A DNA stretch of 64,000 nt from Streptococcus pneumoniae (GCF_001113365.1 NZ_CKYA01000002.1:423312-487311), one strand, 5' to 3'; positions 28,532 to 39,441 are shown, counted from the first letter of the stretch. Notes: a model not told the origin generated them from the letters alone. Numbers and translations are program-made.

Positions 28532-31500
28532 TTGATCGCACAACTAGATACAAAAACAGTCTATAGTTTTATGGAGAGCGTCATTTCGATTGACAAGTAT
28601 GTGAGAGCAGCTAAAGAATACGGCTACACTCATCTGTCCATGATGGATATTGATAATCTTTATGGTGCTTTCGACTTTCTAGAGATTACAAAAAAATACG
28701 GAATTCATCCTTTGCTAGGTCTTGAAATGACAGTGTTGGTAGATGAGCAGGAAGTGAATTTGCGCTTTTTAGCTCTATCTAGTGAGGGCTATCAGCAGTT
28801 GATGAAGCTTTCAACAGCCAAGATGCAGGGGGAGAAAAGTTGGTCAGTCCTGTCCCAGTATCTGGAGGATATTGCAGTCATTGTGCCTTATTTTGAAGAG
28901 ATTGAGTCGCTAAATCTAGGATATGATTATTATATTGGGGTTTATCCAGAAACACTGACAAGCGAATTTCATCATCCTATCTTACCACTTTATCGAGTCA
29001 ATGCCTTTGAAAGTAGGGATAGAGAAGTTCTGCAAGTGCTAACAGCGATTAAAGAAAACCTACCCCTCAGAGAAGTCCCTTTGCGCTCGCGACAAGATGT
29101 TTTTATATCAGCAAGTTCTTTAGAGAAATTATTCCAAGAACGATTTCCGCAAGCCTTATACAATTTAGAAAAGCTGATTTCAGGCATTTCTTATGATTTG
29201 GATACGAGTTTGAAACTGCCTCGTTTTAACCCTGCTAGACCAGCAGTAGAGGAGTTGAGAGAGCGTGCTGAACTGGGGCTTGTTCAGAAGGGGTTGTCTA
29301 GTAAAGAATATCAAGATCGACTAGACCAAGAATTGGCTGTTATTCATGATATGGGTTTTGACGATTATTTCTTGGTTGTCTGGGATTTATTGCGTTTTGG
29401 ACGTTCGAATGGCTATTATATGGGTATGGGACGGGGTTCTGCAGTTGGTAGCTTGGTTTCCTATGCCTTAGACATCACAGGGATTGACCCAGTAGAGAAA
29501 AATCTGATTTTTGAACGTTTTCTTAATCGTGAACGCTATACCATGCCTGATATTGATATTGATATACCAGATATTTATCGTCCGGATTTTATCAGATATG
29601 TTGGCAATAAATATGGCAGTAAACATGCGGCACAAATCGTTACTTTTTCTACCTTTGGTGCCAAGCAAGCTCTGCGTGATGTCTTGAAACGCTTTGGTGT
29701 TCCAGAGTATGAATTATCTGCAATTACTAAGAAAATCAGTTTTCGGGACAATCTTAAGTCGGCCTATGAGGGCAATCTCCAGTTTCGTCAGCAAATCAAT
29801 AGTAAGTTAGAATACCAAAAAGCCTTTGAGATTGCTTGCAAGATTGAGGGCTATCCAAGACAAACCTCTGTCCATGCGGCTGGTGTTGTAATCAGTGACC
29901 AAGATTTGACCAATTACATCCCTCTAAAGCATGGAGACGAAATTCCACTGACTCAGTATGATGCTCATGGAGTTGAGGCTAGCGGACTTTTGAAGATGGA
30001 CTTTCTGGGACTACGAAATTTGACCTTTGTCCAGAAGATGCAAGAATTACTTGCTGAAACAGAAGATATTCACCTTAAAATTGAAGAAATAGATTTGGAA
30101 GACAAAGAGACGTTAGCTTTATTTGCCTCTGGCAATACAAAAGGCATCTTTCAATTTGAACAACCTGGTGCCATTCGCCTGCTAAAACGTGTACAACCAG
30201 TTTGTTTTGAAGATGTCGTAGCAACTACTTCCCTAAATCGGCCAGGTGCTAGTGACTACATCAATAATTTTGTGGCAAGAAAGCATGGGCAGGAAGAAGT
30301 GACTGTTCTGGATCCAGTACTGGAGGATATTTTGGCTCCAACTTACGGAATTATGCTCTATCAGGAGCAGGTTATGCAGGTTGCTCAGCGTTTTGCTGGA
30401 TTTAGTCTCGGGAAAGCCGATATTTTGCGTCGGGCTATGGGGAAAAAGGATGCCTCTGCCATGCATGAGATGAGGGCTTCTTTTATTCAAGGTTCATTAG
30501 ATGCTGGTCATACTGCGGAAAAGGCAGAGCAGGTCTTTGATGTCATGGAGAAGTTTGCAGGTTATGGTTTTAACAGGTCACATGCCTATGCCTACTCAGC
30601 CTTGGCCTTCCAGTTGGCTTATTTCAAAACGCATTACCCAGCCATTTTTTATCAGGTCATGTTGAATTCTGCCAACAGTGATTACTTAATAGATGCACTT
30701 GAAGCAGGCTTTGAAGTGGCGCCTCTGTCCATCAACACCATTCCCTATCACGATAAAATTGACAACAAGGCTATCTATCTAGGATTGAAATCGATTAAGG
30801 GAGTCAGCAAGGATTTGGCACTTTGGATTCTTGAAAACAGACCCTATTCTAACATTGAAGATTTTATAGCTAAATTACCTGAGAATTATCTGAAACTCCC
30901 TCTGCTAGAACCTTTGGTAAAAGTTGGTCTTTTCGATTTGTTTGAAAAAAATCGTCAAAAAGTATTCAATAATTTAGTTAATCTATTTGAATTTGTAAAA
31001 GAGTTAGGAAGTTTGTTTGGGGATACCATTTATAGTTGGCAGGAATCGGAAGATTGGACGGAACAAGAAAAATTCTATATGGAACAAGAACTTTTAGGGA
31101 TAGGTGTCAGCAAACATCCCCTACAAGCTATTGCAAGTAAAGCTATTTACCCGATTACTCCAATCGGAAATTTGTCAGAAAATAGCTACGCTATTATTTT
31201 GGTTGAAGTTCAGAAAATAAAAGTGATTCGCACCAAAAAGGGTGAAAACATGGCTTTCTTACAGGTAGATGACAGTAAGAAAAAATTGGATGTCACTCTC
31301 TTTTCAGACTTATATCGTCAAGTTGGGCAGGAAATAAAAGAGGGAGCCTTCTACTATATAAAAGGAAAAATCCAGTCACGTGATGGCCGTCTGCAAATGA
31401 TTGCACAAGAAATAAGAGAAGCAGTTGCTGAACGCTTTTGGATACAGGTGAAGAATCATGATTCGGATCAAGAAATTTCACGTATTTTAGACCAATATAA

Positions 31501-31633
31501 AGGTCCAATCCCAGTCATCATCAGGTATGAAGAGGAACAGAAAACAATCGTTTCTCCCCATCATTTTGTAGCTAAATCCAATGGATTAGAAGCGAAATTG
31601 AATGAAATGGTTATGAAAACGATTTATCGCTAA
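28532..31633 (+). CDS. dnaE: DNA polymerase III alpha subunit DnaE
   Basis: 1033 residues from a TTG start, chosen because GAGGAGAAG lies 9 nt upstream and a GTG nine codons earlier is before the predicted transcript start. Gram-positives use DnaE beside PolC, mainly to extend primers on the lagging strand. Domains: N-terminal PHP-like domain (about 1-200), polymerase palm with catalytic D340-I-D342-I-D344, fingers with FQFEQPGAIRLLK and the KKDASAMHEM region, helix-hairpin-helix (about 750-830) and an OB fold (about 860-950). The PHP domain lacks the early HxH metal motif, so it is probably structural. Confidence 0.95.
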   Translation: MIAQLDTKTVYSFMESVISIDKYVRAAKEYGYTHLSMMDIDNLYGAFDFLEITKKYGIHPLLGLEMTVLVDEQEVNLRFLALSSEGYQQLMKLSTAKMQGEKSWSVLSQYLEDIAVIVPYFEEIESLNLGYDYYIGVYPETLTSEFHHPILPLYRVNAFESRDREVLQVLTAIKENLPLREVPLRSRQDVFISASSLEKLFQERFPQALYNLEKLISGISYDLDTSLKLPRFNPARPAVEELRERAELGLVQKGLSSKEYQDRLDQELAVIHDMGFDDYFLVVWDLLRFGRSNGYYMGMGRGSAVGSLVSYALDITGIDPVEKNLIFERFLNRERYTMPDIDIDIPDIYRPDFIRYVGNKYGSKHAAQIVTFSTFGAKQALRDVLKRFGVPEYELSAITKKISFRDNLKSAYEGNLQFRQQINSKLEYQKAFEIACKIEGYPRQTSVHAAGVVISDQDLTNYIPLKHGDEIPLTQYDAHGVEASGLLKMDFLGLRNLTFVQKMQELLAETEDIHLKIEEIDLEDKETLALFASGNTKGIFQFEQPGAIRLLKRVQPVCFEDVVATTSLNRPGASDYINNFVARKHGQEEVTVLDPVLEDILAPTYGIMLYQEQVMQVAQRFAGFSLGKADILRRAMGKKDASAMHEMRASFIQGSLDAGHTAEKAEQVFDVMEKFAGYGFNRSHAYAYSALAFQLAYFKTHYPAIFYQVMLNSANSDYLIDALEAGFEVAPLSINTIPYHDKIDNKAIYLGLKSIKGVSKDLALWILENRPYSNIEDFIAKLPENYLKLPLLEPLVKVGLFDLFEKNRQKVFNNLVNLFEFVKELGSLFGDTIYSWQESEDWTEQEKFYMEQELLGIGVSKHPLQAIASKAIYPITPIGNLSENSYAIILVEVQKIKVIRTKKGENMAFLQVDDSKKKLDVTLFSDLYRQVGQEIKEGAFYYIKGKIQSRDGRLQMIAQEIREAVAERFWIQVKNHDSDQEISRILDQYKGPIPVIIRYEEEQKTIVSPHHFVAKSNGLEAKLNEMVMKTIYR

Positions 31634-31668
31634 AAATACGGAAAATAGAAGAATTTTAAAATCAAATG

Positions 31669-31677
31669 TGGTATAAT
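31669..31677 (+). promoter_or_regulatory. pfkA-pyk promoter
   Basis: TGGTATAAT, a TG-extended -10 (hexamer 31672-31677). The leader has AAAAAGGAG before the ATG. No -35 or cre match is obvious. Confidence 0.65.
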
Positions 31678-31709
31678 CAATAAGAATGTTAAAAGAAAAA
31701 GGAGCATAA

Positions 31710-32723
<1,014 letters not shown>

Positions 32724-32781
32724 TTTACAATTTAGTTAATGAGACCAAAAAGGTCATATATATAAAGGAGTCACAAAAATC

Positions 32782-34287
32782 ATGAACAAACGTGTAAAAA
32801 TCGTTGCAACTTTGGGTCCTGCGGTAGAAATCCGTGGTGGTAAAAAATTCGGTGAGGACGGATACTGGGGTGAAAAACTTGATGTTGAAGCTTCAGCTAA
32901 AAACATTGCTAAATTGATTGAAGCTGGTGCTAACACATTCCGTTTCAACTTCTCACACGGTGACCACCAAGAACAAGGTGAGCGTATGGCAACTGTTAAA
33001 CTTGCTGAAAAACTTGCAGGTAAAAAAGTTGGTTTCCTTCTTGATACAAAAGGACCAGAAATCCGTACAGAATTGTTCGAAGGTGAAGCTAAAGAATATT
33101 CATACAAAACTGGTGAGAAAATCCGTGTTGCAACTAAACAAGGAATCAAATCAACTCGTGAAGTGATTGCATTGAACGTTGCTGGTGCTCTTGATATCTA
33201 TGATGATGTTGAAGTTGGTCGTCAAGTTTTGGTTGACGATGGTAAACTTGGTCTTCGTGTGGTTGCTAAAGATGACGCAACTCGTGAATTTGAAGTTGAA
33301 GTTGAAAACGATGGTATCATCGCTAAACAAAAAGGTGTGAACATTCCTAACACTAAAATTCCTTTCCCAGCTCTTGCTGAACGCGATAACGACGATATCC
33401 GTTTCGGTCTTGAACAAGGTATCAACTTCATCGCTATTTCATTCGTACGTACTGCAAAAGACGTGAATGAAGTTCGTGCAATCTGTGAAGAAACTGGAAA
33501 CGGACACGTTCAATTGTTCGCTAAAATCGAAAACCAACAAGGTATCGACAACTTGGATGAAATCATCGAAGCTGCTGATGGTATCATGATCGCTCGTGGT
33601 GACATGGGTATCGAAGTACCATTCGAAATGGTTCCAGTTTACCAAAAAATGATCATCACTAAAGTCAATGCTGCAGGTAAAGTTGTTATCACTGCAACAA
33701 ACATGCTTGAAACAATGACTGAAAAACCACGTGCAACTCGTTCAGAAGTATCAGACGTATTTAACGCTGTTATCGACGGAACTGACGCAACAATGCTTTC
33801 AGGTGAGTCTGCAAACGGTAAATACCCACTTGAGTCAGTAACTACAATGGCTACAATCGACAAGAACGCTCAAACTCTTCTTAATGAATACGGACGTCTT
33901 GATTCAGATTCATTCGAACGTAACTCTAAGACAGAAGTAATGGCTTCAGCTGTTAAAGATGCTACTAACTCAATGGACATTAAATTGGTTGTAACTCTTA
34001 CTAAGACAGGTCACACTGCACGTTTGATTTCTAAATACCGTCCAAATGCTGACATCTTGGCATTGACATTTGATGAATTGACAGAACGTGGCTTGATGTT
34101 GAACTGGGGTGTTATCCCAATGTTGACAGATGCTCCATCTTCAACTGACGATATGTTCGAAATCGCTGAACGTAAAGCGGTAGAAGCAGGTCTCGTTGAG
34201 TCAGGCGATGATATCGTTATCGTTGCTGGTGTGCCAGTAGGAGAAGCTGTTCGCACAAACACAATGCGTATCCGCACAGTACGTTAA
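32782..34287 (+). CDS. pyk: Pyruvate kinase
   Basis: 501 residues; transfers phosphate from phosphoenolpyruvate to ADP. The signature around the active-site lysine is present (VQLFAKIENQQGIDNLDEII), with FRFNFSHGDH and DTKGPEIRTE near the N-terminus, GDMGIEVPFEMVP, and the C-terminal allosteric domain ending in the family-like GVPVGEAVRTNTMRI. Strong codon bias marks it as highly expressed. It is second in the pfkA-pyk operon and closes with a terminator. Confidence 0.97.
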   Translation: MNKRVKIVATLGPAVEIRGGKKFGEDGYWGEKLDVEASAKNIAKLIEAGANTFRFNFSHGDHQEQGERMATVKLAEKLAGKKVGFLLDTKGPEIRTELFEGEAKEYSYKTGEKIRVATKQGIKSTREVIALNVAGALDIYDDVEVGRQVLVDDGKLGLRVVAKDDATREFEVEVENDGIIAKQKGVNIPNTKIPFPALAERDNDDIRFGLEQGINFIAISFVRTAKDVNEVRAICEETGNGHVQLFAKIENQQGIDNLDEIIEAADGIMIARGDMGIEVPFEMVPVYQKMIITKVNAAGKVVITATNMLETMTEKPRATRSEVSDVFNAVIDGTDATMLSGESANGKYPLESVTTMATIDKNAQTLLNEYGRLDSDSFERNSKTEVMASAVKDATNSMDIKLVVTLTKTGHTARLISKYRPNADILALTFDELTERGLMLNWGVIPMLTDAPSSTDDMFEIAERKAVEAGLVESGDDIVIVAGVPVGEAVRTNTMRIRTVR

Positions 34288-34297
34288 GAAAAATATA

Positions 34298-34345
34298 AAA
34301 ACCTATCATATCCAGCTTTAGAGCTTGTGTGATAGGCTTTTTTTG
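34298..34345 (+). terminator. Terminator of pfkA-pyk
   Basis: AAACCTATCA and TGATAGG form the stem, with AGCTTTAGAGCT forming an inner hairpin, followed by seven T. Confidence 0.85.
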
Positions 34346-34386
34346 TATAGAGGGTAAGAAAGAGGCAAAACTTTCATAATGGATTG

Positions 34387-34525
34387 ATACTCTTCAAACC
34401 ACGTCAGCGTCGCCTTGCCGTAGGTATGGTTACTGACTTCGTCAGTTTCATCTACAACCTCAAAACAGTGCTTTGAGCAACCTGCGGCTAGCTTCTTAGT
34501 TTGCTCTTTGATTTTCATTGAGTAT
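34387..34525 (+). repeat. BOX element 3, boxA with a 12-bp internal deletion
   Basis: About 139 bp. It begins ATACTCTTCAAACCACG, so the GAAAATCTCTTC stretch between the two CTCTTC-like copies of intact boxA is missing, as expected from slippage between short direct repeats. The boxB palindrome and boxC end are present. Confidence 0.88.
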
Positions 34526-34594
34526 GAAATAAGATATGCACAAATTGATTAGGAAAGTCAAATGAATTTCTACAAATGTTTTAGCAATCGCAAT

Positions 34595-34864
34595 CTACTT
34601 GTCTAGATTCGATCTGATATATTTTCGATTTAATGATATGGTATTTAAAACCTCCAAAGCAGCTTGCTCCATTCTTTTACTTACGTGAGTGTCGATGTTA
34701 TTTATTGTTTTAGCGTCTTTGTGTTCTATTCTAACCATTATAGCATTCTTCTCAGCTAGTATACTAAGGAGTGTGTGCCTGAAAATATGGGAACTAAGGG
34801 GCTGGTTTATCGGTTTTGCTAGTTTAGTATTTGCCTTTTGCAAAGTGATCTTAAATGCCTTTCT
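34595..34864 (-). pseudogene. Remnant of a phage-type tyrosine integrase (C-terminus)
   Basis: About 85 codons remain open. SSHIFRHTLLSILAEKN is a diverged form of the HxxR box of tyrosine recombinases, and the later NIDTHVSKRMEQAALEVLNTI matches the catalytic-Tyr region, with the usual Tyr of IYTHV replaced by Asp. The frame is closed upstream by a TAG at 34865-34867 and the N-terminal two thirds are gone. It cannot be a working integrase. It lies on the same strand as the repressor remnant, as int and cI do in a lysogeny module. Confidence 0.75.
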
Positions 34865-35009
34865 CTAAATTTACATATCACTATTGTTTAACAAAATCTA
34901 ATCTGCTTTAGGTCACTTATTCTTTTTTTGAAATGTAGAATGAACTTTTTCAAAGTTTTTCGAATCCTTTAAAATCTGTTTGTTTTATATCGTCATCCTC
35001 CCCCTTTTT

Positions 35010-35750
35010 TTAATTCTCCCTATACAGCTTGACAACTTTTCCGATGGTGTGTGTGAATATGGGTGCTTTCGTCTAGGTGGATGTCGGGGTATTCGGGATT
35101 GAGTTTTTTTTGAGGTAGCCTTGGCGGAGTTTCTTGACATAGTTAGCGCCGTCTACTTGGAAGATGCCGATGGTATTATAGTCAATCTGTGGGGGATTCT
35201 TGATAAATAGGTAGTCGCCGTTTCTTATCTTTGGCTCCATGGCCCTGCTGACGACATAAGCGATTGCGTCTTAGTCGTCTGGGATTTCATCCTCATAGAA
35301 TGGGAATTCCATATCTAAATCGTCGTCCTGCATCAAGCGGCTACCTGCAGAGATAAACTACCTAAAACGAGAGTAAGTAGTCTGTCTGTAGTCGTCCAGT
35401 CTGATGATTTTTACGATACTTCGTTTATCTTCGTTTTTCTGCTCATACAGTTGCCTCTCGGCATAGGTCAGGATTTTACCTTGTCTGGATGGTGTCCGTT
35501 GGTCGTAGATAGATTGGATATCGCTAGGAGAATACTTTTGAACTGGAGGAAAGAGGGCATCAATCAAGCTACTGAATACTTTAGCTAAGTCAAATATAGT
35601 ATTTTTCTTAGTAGACCTAACCCTTTTTTCATAATTTCCAATGGTGTTTTTACTTATACCTATCTTAGTACCCAATTCTTATTGAGTCTAACCATTACTA
35701 GTCTGTATTGTTTTATTTTTAGCCTCTAACAATCGCAATCTCTTCTTTAT
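35010..35750 (-). pseudogene. Decayed CI-like phage repressor (HTH plus S24 domain)
   Basis: Pieced together across frames, the minus strand encodes an XRE helix-turn-helix (ELGTKIGISKNTIGNYEKR), a linker, and a LexA/CI-type S24 peptidase domain (RNGDYLFIKNPPQIDYNTIG, then VDGANYVKKLRQGYL). It ends at the expected IGKVVKLYREN with a TAA at 35010-35012. Four in-frame stops interrupt it: 35688-35690, 35679-35681, one after TYSRFR, and one after EIPDD. Two frameshifts are visible, at an A8 tract before KLNPEYPDIHL and in a CA repeat after STHIH. The catalytic GDSMEP has become SRAMEP. It is plainly dead. Confidence 0.85.
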
Positions 35751-35842
35751 CCACGAATGAAATCGCTTTCTGTTTTTATAAGTAAACCATCACACGAAAT
35801 CCAAGAAAATGAAAACTTTGTTGTGTTTTCATAAAAAATTTG

Positions 35843-35871
35843 TTGACAGAGCACGAAACGCCTACTATAAT
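35843..35871 (+). promoter_or_regulatory. Full-consensus sigma-A promoter before the lipoprotein gene
   Basis: TTGACA (35843-35848), a 17-bp spacer and TATAAT (35866-35871): both hexamers are perfect, the strongest-looking promoter in the window. Confidence 0.88.
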
Positions 35872-35918
35872 TAAATCAAGCTTAAGGAAATAACAAAAAA
35901 AACAAATCGGAGAAAAAG

Positions 35919-36791
35919 ATGAAGAAATCAAGAAAATTAGCCACATTAGGAATCTGTTCAGCCTTGTTTTTAGGCTTGGCAGCTTGTCAACAAGATGCTA
36001 CAATTTCGAATGGGACGAGTCAAAGGCAAAGTAGTTCAACGAAAGTGCCATGGAAAGCTTCATACACCAACCTAAACAACCAGGTAAGTACAGAAGAGGT
36101 CAAATCTCTCTTATCAGCTCACTTGGATCCAAATAGTGTTGATGCCTTTTTTAATCTCGTTAATGATTACAATACCATTGTCGGCTCAACTGGCTTATCA
36201 GGAGATTTCACTTCCTTTACTCACACCGAATACGATGTTGAGAAAATTAGCAACCTTTGGAATCAAGAGAAGGGCGATTTCGTTGGGACCAACTGCCGTA
36301 TCAATAGTTATTGTCTTTTGAAAAATTCAGTCACCATTCCCAAGCTTGAAAAGAATGACCAATTGCTTTTCCTAGATAATGATGCGATTGATAAGGGAAA
36401 GGTCTTTGATTCACAAGATAAGGAAGAGTTTGATATTCTATTTTCGAGAGTTCCAACTGAGGCAACTACAGATGTCAAGGTTCACGCTGAAAAGATGGAA
36501 ACATTCTTCTCCCAATTTCAATTCAACGACAAAGCTCGAATGCTGTCTGTAGTTTTGCACGATAATCTGGATGGCGAGTATCTGTTTATTGGACACGTTG
36601 GCGTCTTAGTACCTGCTGATGACGGTTTCTTATTTGTAGAGAAATTGACTTTCGAAGAGCCCTACCAAGCGATTAAATTTGCCAGCAAGGAAGATTGTTA
36701 CAAGTATTTAGGCACCAAGTATGCGGATTATACAGGCGAGGGACTGGCTAAGCCTTTTATCATGGATAATGATAAGTGGGTTAATATCTAG
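35919..36791 (+). CDS. DUF4300-like lipoprotein
   Basis: 290 residues with a lipoprotein signal peptide (KKSRKLATLGICSALFLGL) and lipobox ending at C23 (L-A-A-C), so the mature protein is tethered to the outer membrane face after a Ser/Gln/Thr linker. The globular part contains NCRINSYCLLKN with two Cys and GHVGVLVP, which I associate with the DUF4300 family of streptococcal surface proteins; that assignment is from memory. Function is unknown. The promoter is a perfect consensus one and GGAGAAAAAG precedes the ATG. It sits between a dead prophage module and a broken NTPase. Confidence 0.8.
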   Translation: MKKSRKLATLGICSALFLGLAACQQDATISNGTSQRQSSSTKVPWKASYTNLNNQVSTEEVKSLLSAHLDPNSVDAFFNLVNDYNTIVGSTGLSGDFTSFTHTEYDVEKISNLWNQEKGDFVGTNCRINSYCLLKNSVTIPKLEKNDQLLFLDNDAIDKGKVFDSQDKEEFDILFSRVPTEATTDVKVHAEKMETFFSQFQFNDKARMLSVVLHDNLDGEYLFIGHVGVLVPADDGFLFVEKLTFEEPYQAIKFASKEDCYKYLGTKYADYTGEGLAKPFIMDNDKWVNI

Positions 36792-36803
36792 AGGTAATCT
36801 AAC

Positions 36804-36971
36804 ATGGATATAGTATTAGGCATTTTATGTTTATTCTTGATAGGTATATGGGTGAGTACGATAATTAACAGTCGAAAACCAGGAAAAAATGAAAGATTTA
36901 TAGGTTATATTCAAAGATACGATATTGATGGGGAAGGCTATCAATCAGAAGTATGGGAAGTGACTGAGTAG
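36804..36971 (+). CDS. Small membrane protein, 55 residues
   Basis: An ATG with GAGGTAAT 8 nt upstream opens a 55-codon frame: a hydrophobic helix (about residues 2-22, IVLGILCLFLIGIWVSTII) followed by a polar tail (RFIGYIQRYDIDGEGYQSEV). It starts 12 nt after the lipoprotein stop and is probably on the same transcript. I know no homologue by name. The good ribosome binding site, spacing and helix-plus-tail design support a real gene. Confidence 0.6.
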   Translation: MDIVLGILCLFLIGIWVSTIINSRKPGKNERFIGYIQRYDIDGEGYQSEVWEVTE

Positions 36972-37111
36972 GAAGATAAGATGTTTTGTAAAATATCTCT
37001 AACAATCATTGCTTTTTAGAACCTTAAAATTTAATGTCATTAACACAAAATAAATTGAATGTTATTCTAAATTTAATAAACTATAAATAAAATATTTTGA
37101 AAGGAAATTAT

Positions 37112-38900
37112 ATGTACAATTCATTTTCAGATGTTCCAACAGTAAAAGATGAATTTAAGATTGACGAATATATTATTGGATTATCAAATTTTATTTCAGG
37201 ATGTGAGACTCCTTTAACACTGGCTATTCAAGGTGATTGGGGAACTGGAAAAACTAGTATTATGTATCAGGTCGAGGAAAAACTTAAAGAAAATTCTTTC
37301 AATAATTCAAAAGGAAAAATTAAAACAATCTTTTTTAATACTTGGCAATATTCACAATTTGATATGGATAAGAATTTAGCAGTCACGTTAATCACAGATT
37401 TAATTGATGAATTAGAAGTGACTGATGTAAATAAAATAGAAAACTTAAAAAAATCTTTGGCAGTTATTACAAAAAGTATGGAATATCTTAAACTAGATTT
37501 TGGTCTCTTAAATATTGAAAAAATTAATAATCAACTTCTAAAATTTATAAGCAATGAAGAGAAATCTAATGACCTAAAAAATCTAAAACAAAATCTACAA
37601 AATATGATTGATGAGTCTGTCAAAGAAAATAATTATGAAAAGATAGTAATTTTCATAGATGACCTTGACAGATTATTCCCTCAAAAAGCGATTGAATTCC
37701 TAGAAATTTTAAAACTTTTCTTAGATTGTAGAAATTGTGTCTTTGTTTTAGCTATTGATTATAATGTTGTTTTAAGAGGAACAAAAAGCAAGTATGGTGA
37801 TGATTTGGACAATGAAAAAGGAAAAGCTTTTTTTTGAGAAAATAATTCAAGTACCTTTTACTGTACCGGTAGCAAATTATCATATGGAGAACTTTGTTAA
37901 TGTATCTTTGAAAAAAATTAATTTTTCTTTTGATAATGATGTTACAAAGAATATAACTCAATTAATTAGAGATTCAATAGGAAATAATCCTCGCAGTATT
38001 AACAGATTATTCAATTCTGTTAGTCTCTTGATGCATATTATAAATCCAAATAATGAGTTAGACAATGATGACAAATTACTAATCATATCTACAGTATGTT
38101 TTCAATTACGCTTTAATGAAGCTTATGACTATTTATTAACTTTATATAACAATAGTCCAGAAGATTCGGAAGAAACCAAATATTTTCTTATTGATTTACT
38201 TGAAAATTCATTTGAAATACCTGATGATGCTGATTATAATTCTCTTGTATTTCGTTATGGTATCTTTAGTTTTAAAAACCAAAAGGAATTAGAATCTTTC
38301 AGAAAATTTTTTAATACTTTGAAATTATTACTTAGATATAATGTTGATAAATTAGAAGTTGAAGAGTTCGAGAATTTGATGAAAAAAATGAGTTCTTCAA
38401 GTACAATTTCAACTGGAAACTTAGATATAGATAAAACATCAACTCAAAATCATTCACCGAATGAAGATGTTCAGTTCGTTATTCGTAAATTATTTAATAC
38501 ACTGGTTAATACTAATCATTTCGACCTTTCAAAACCAGAGTATTTTGGAAAAGAGAATAAGGAAGAACGCGAAATGTCAATTTCATTAGATTTTATAAAA
38601 ATAGCTAATGAATATAATGTTGTTAGATTAACACAAGGGAAAGGACAAGGCTTAAATATCTATTCCCGAAATAATAAATCAAATTCTATTTATATATCGG
38701 GTGATACTTATGGAAATATAAATAATGATGGTATACAAATTTATGTTGATAAGAAACTAGTAGGAAAGATAAATAGAAATACTTATAAACATTTTAACGC
38801 TAAAATGTTACGAGAGAATCCTCAAAAGTATGACGAATTTGAAAAAACTTTTATAAATGATTTTTTTAAGCTCTTGGAAAATGTAAAAAATTATATTTAA
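37112..38900 (+). pseudogene. KAP-family P-loop NTPase, frameshifted at a T8 tract
   Basis: The N-terminal part (from ATG 37112, AAAGGAAA upstream) has Walker A GDWGTGKTS (K47) and the KAP signature IDDLDRLFP (D183-D184). It stops at a TGA (37835-37837) just after eight T (37828-37835). The +1 frame continues smoothly with EKIIQVPFTVPVANYHMENF to 38900. With seven T the two would join into about 596 residues. KAP NTPases are membrane- or DNA-linked ATPases, some tied to phage exclusion (PifA); the role here is unknown. The gene is unusually AT-rich. Slippage could switch it on or off; a sequencing error is the plain alternative. Confidence 0.82.
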
Positions 38901-39039
38901 CTTTTTAGTGAATTTTACTTTTATTAGTTGACTAAATGCTAAAATCTTATCAGTGAGAAGATTTCTTAAAGTTTATTCTTTGTAGTTTCATCTGTATTAG
39001 TATATAATTTAACATAGAGAAAATAGGAGGATTTATCGA

Positions 39040-39351
39040 ATGGAATTAAAAGATTTTACAGAAAAAGAACAGGAAATGATTAAGAAGGGGCTGACTACGT
39101 CTAAGATTAGTGACAAGGAAACTGCTGAGAAGATTCTTGCACTAGTACCACAAGACTTGATTAAGCGCATTCCGTTTTTCGTCAGAAAACATGCTACGTC
39201 ACGTACGATTAAACGCATTTCAATCGAACACCCTGAACTCTACGCTGCAGCTCAAACAAGTGGTGAGATTCCAGAAAAAGAACGCGAAGAATTGCGTCAG
39301 ATTATCACGACTATCTTTGAACAAAAGATGAATAAGCATAGTATTAAGTAG
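39040..39351 (+). CDS. Conserved-looking small cytoplasmic protein, unknown
   Basis: 103 residues, charged and probably all helical (ELKDFTEKEQEMIKKGLTTS at the start, PEKEREELRQIITTIFEQK at the end). No membrane segment, signal or metal motif is visible. A strong ribosome binding site (ATAGGAGGATTTATCGA) precedes the ATG. Its codon use is like the core genes and unlike the AT-rich KAP gene before it, suggesting that the accessory patch ends here. I do not recognise the family. Confidence 0.75.
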   Translation: MELKDFTEKEQEMIKKGLTTSKISDKETAEKILALVPQDLIKRIPFFVRKHATSRTIKRISIEHPELYAAAQTSGEIPEKEREELRQIITTIFEQKMNKHSIK

Positions 39352-39441
39352 AGAATGAAAATGTATTTGATTTGTGAATTGTTCACTAGTTATATATCAT
39401 TTTAAAAATCGCAATTTATATTCTACTATACAATACTCAAC

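Noticed and set aside
34387..34525. BOX copy considered as an attachment site of the lost prophage
   Set aside because: It matches BOX elements elsewhere in the window that have no phage remnants beside them.
37827..37837. Programmed frameshifting to rescue the KAP NTPase
   Set aside because: The needed shift is +1, while a T-run slippery site normally gives -1, and I see no stimulatory structure or rare-codon context. Indel slippage or sequencing error is simpler.
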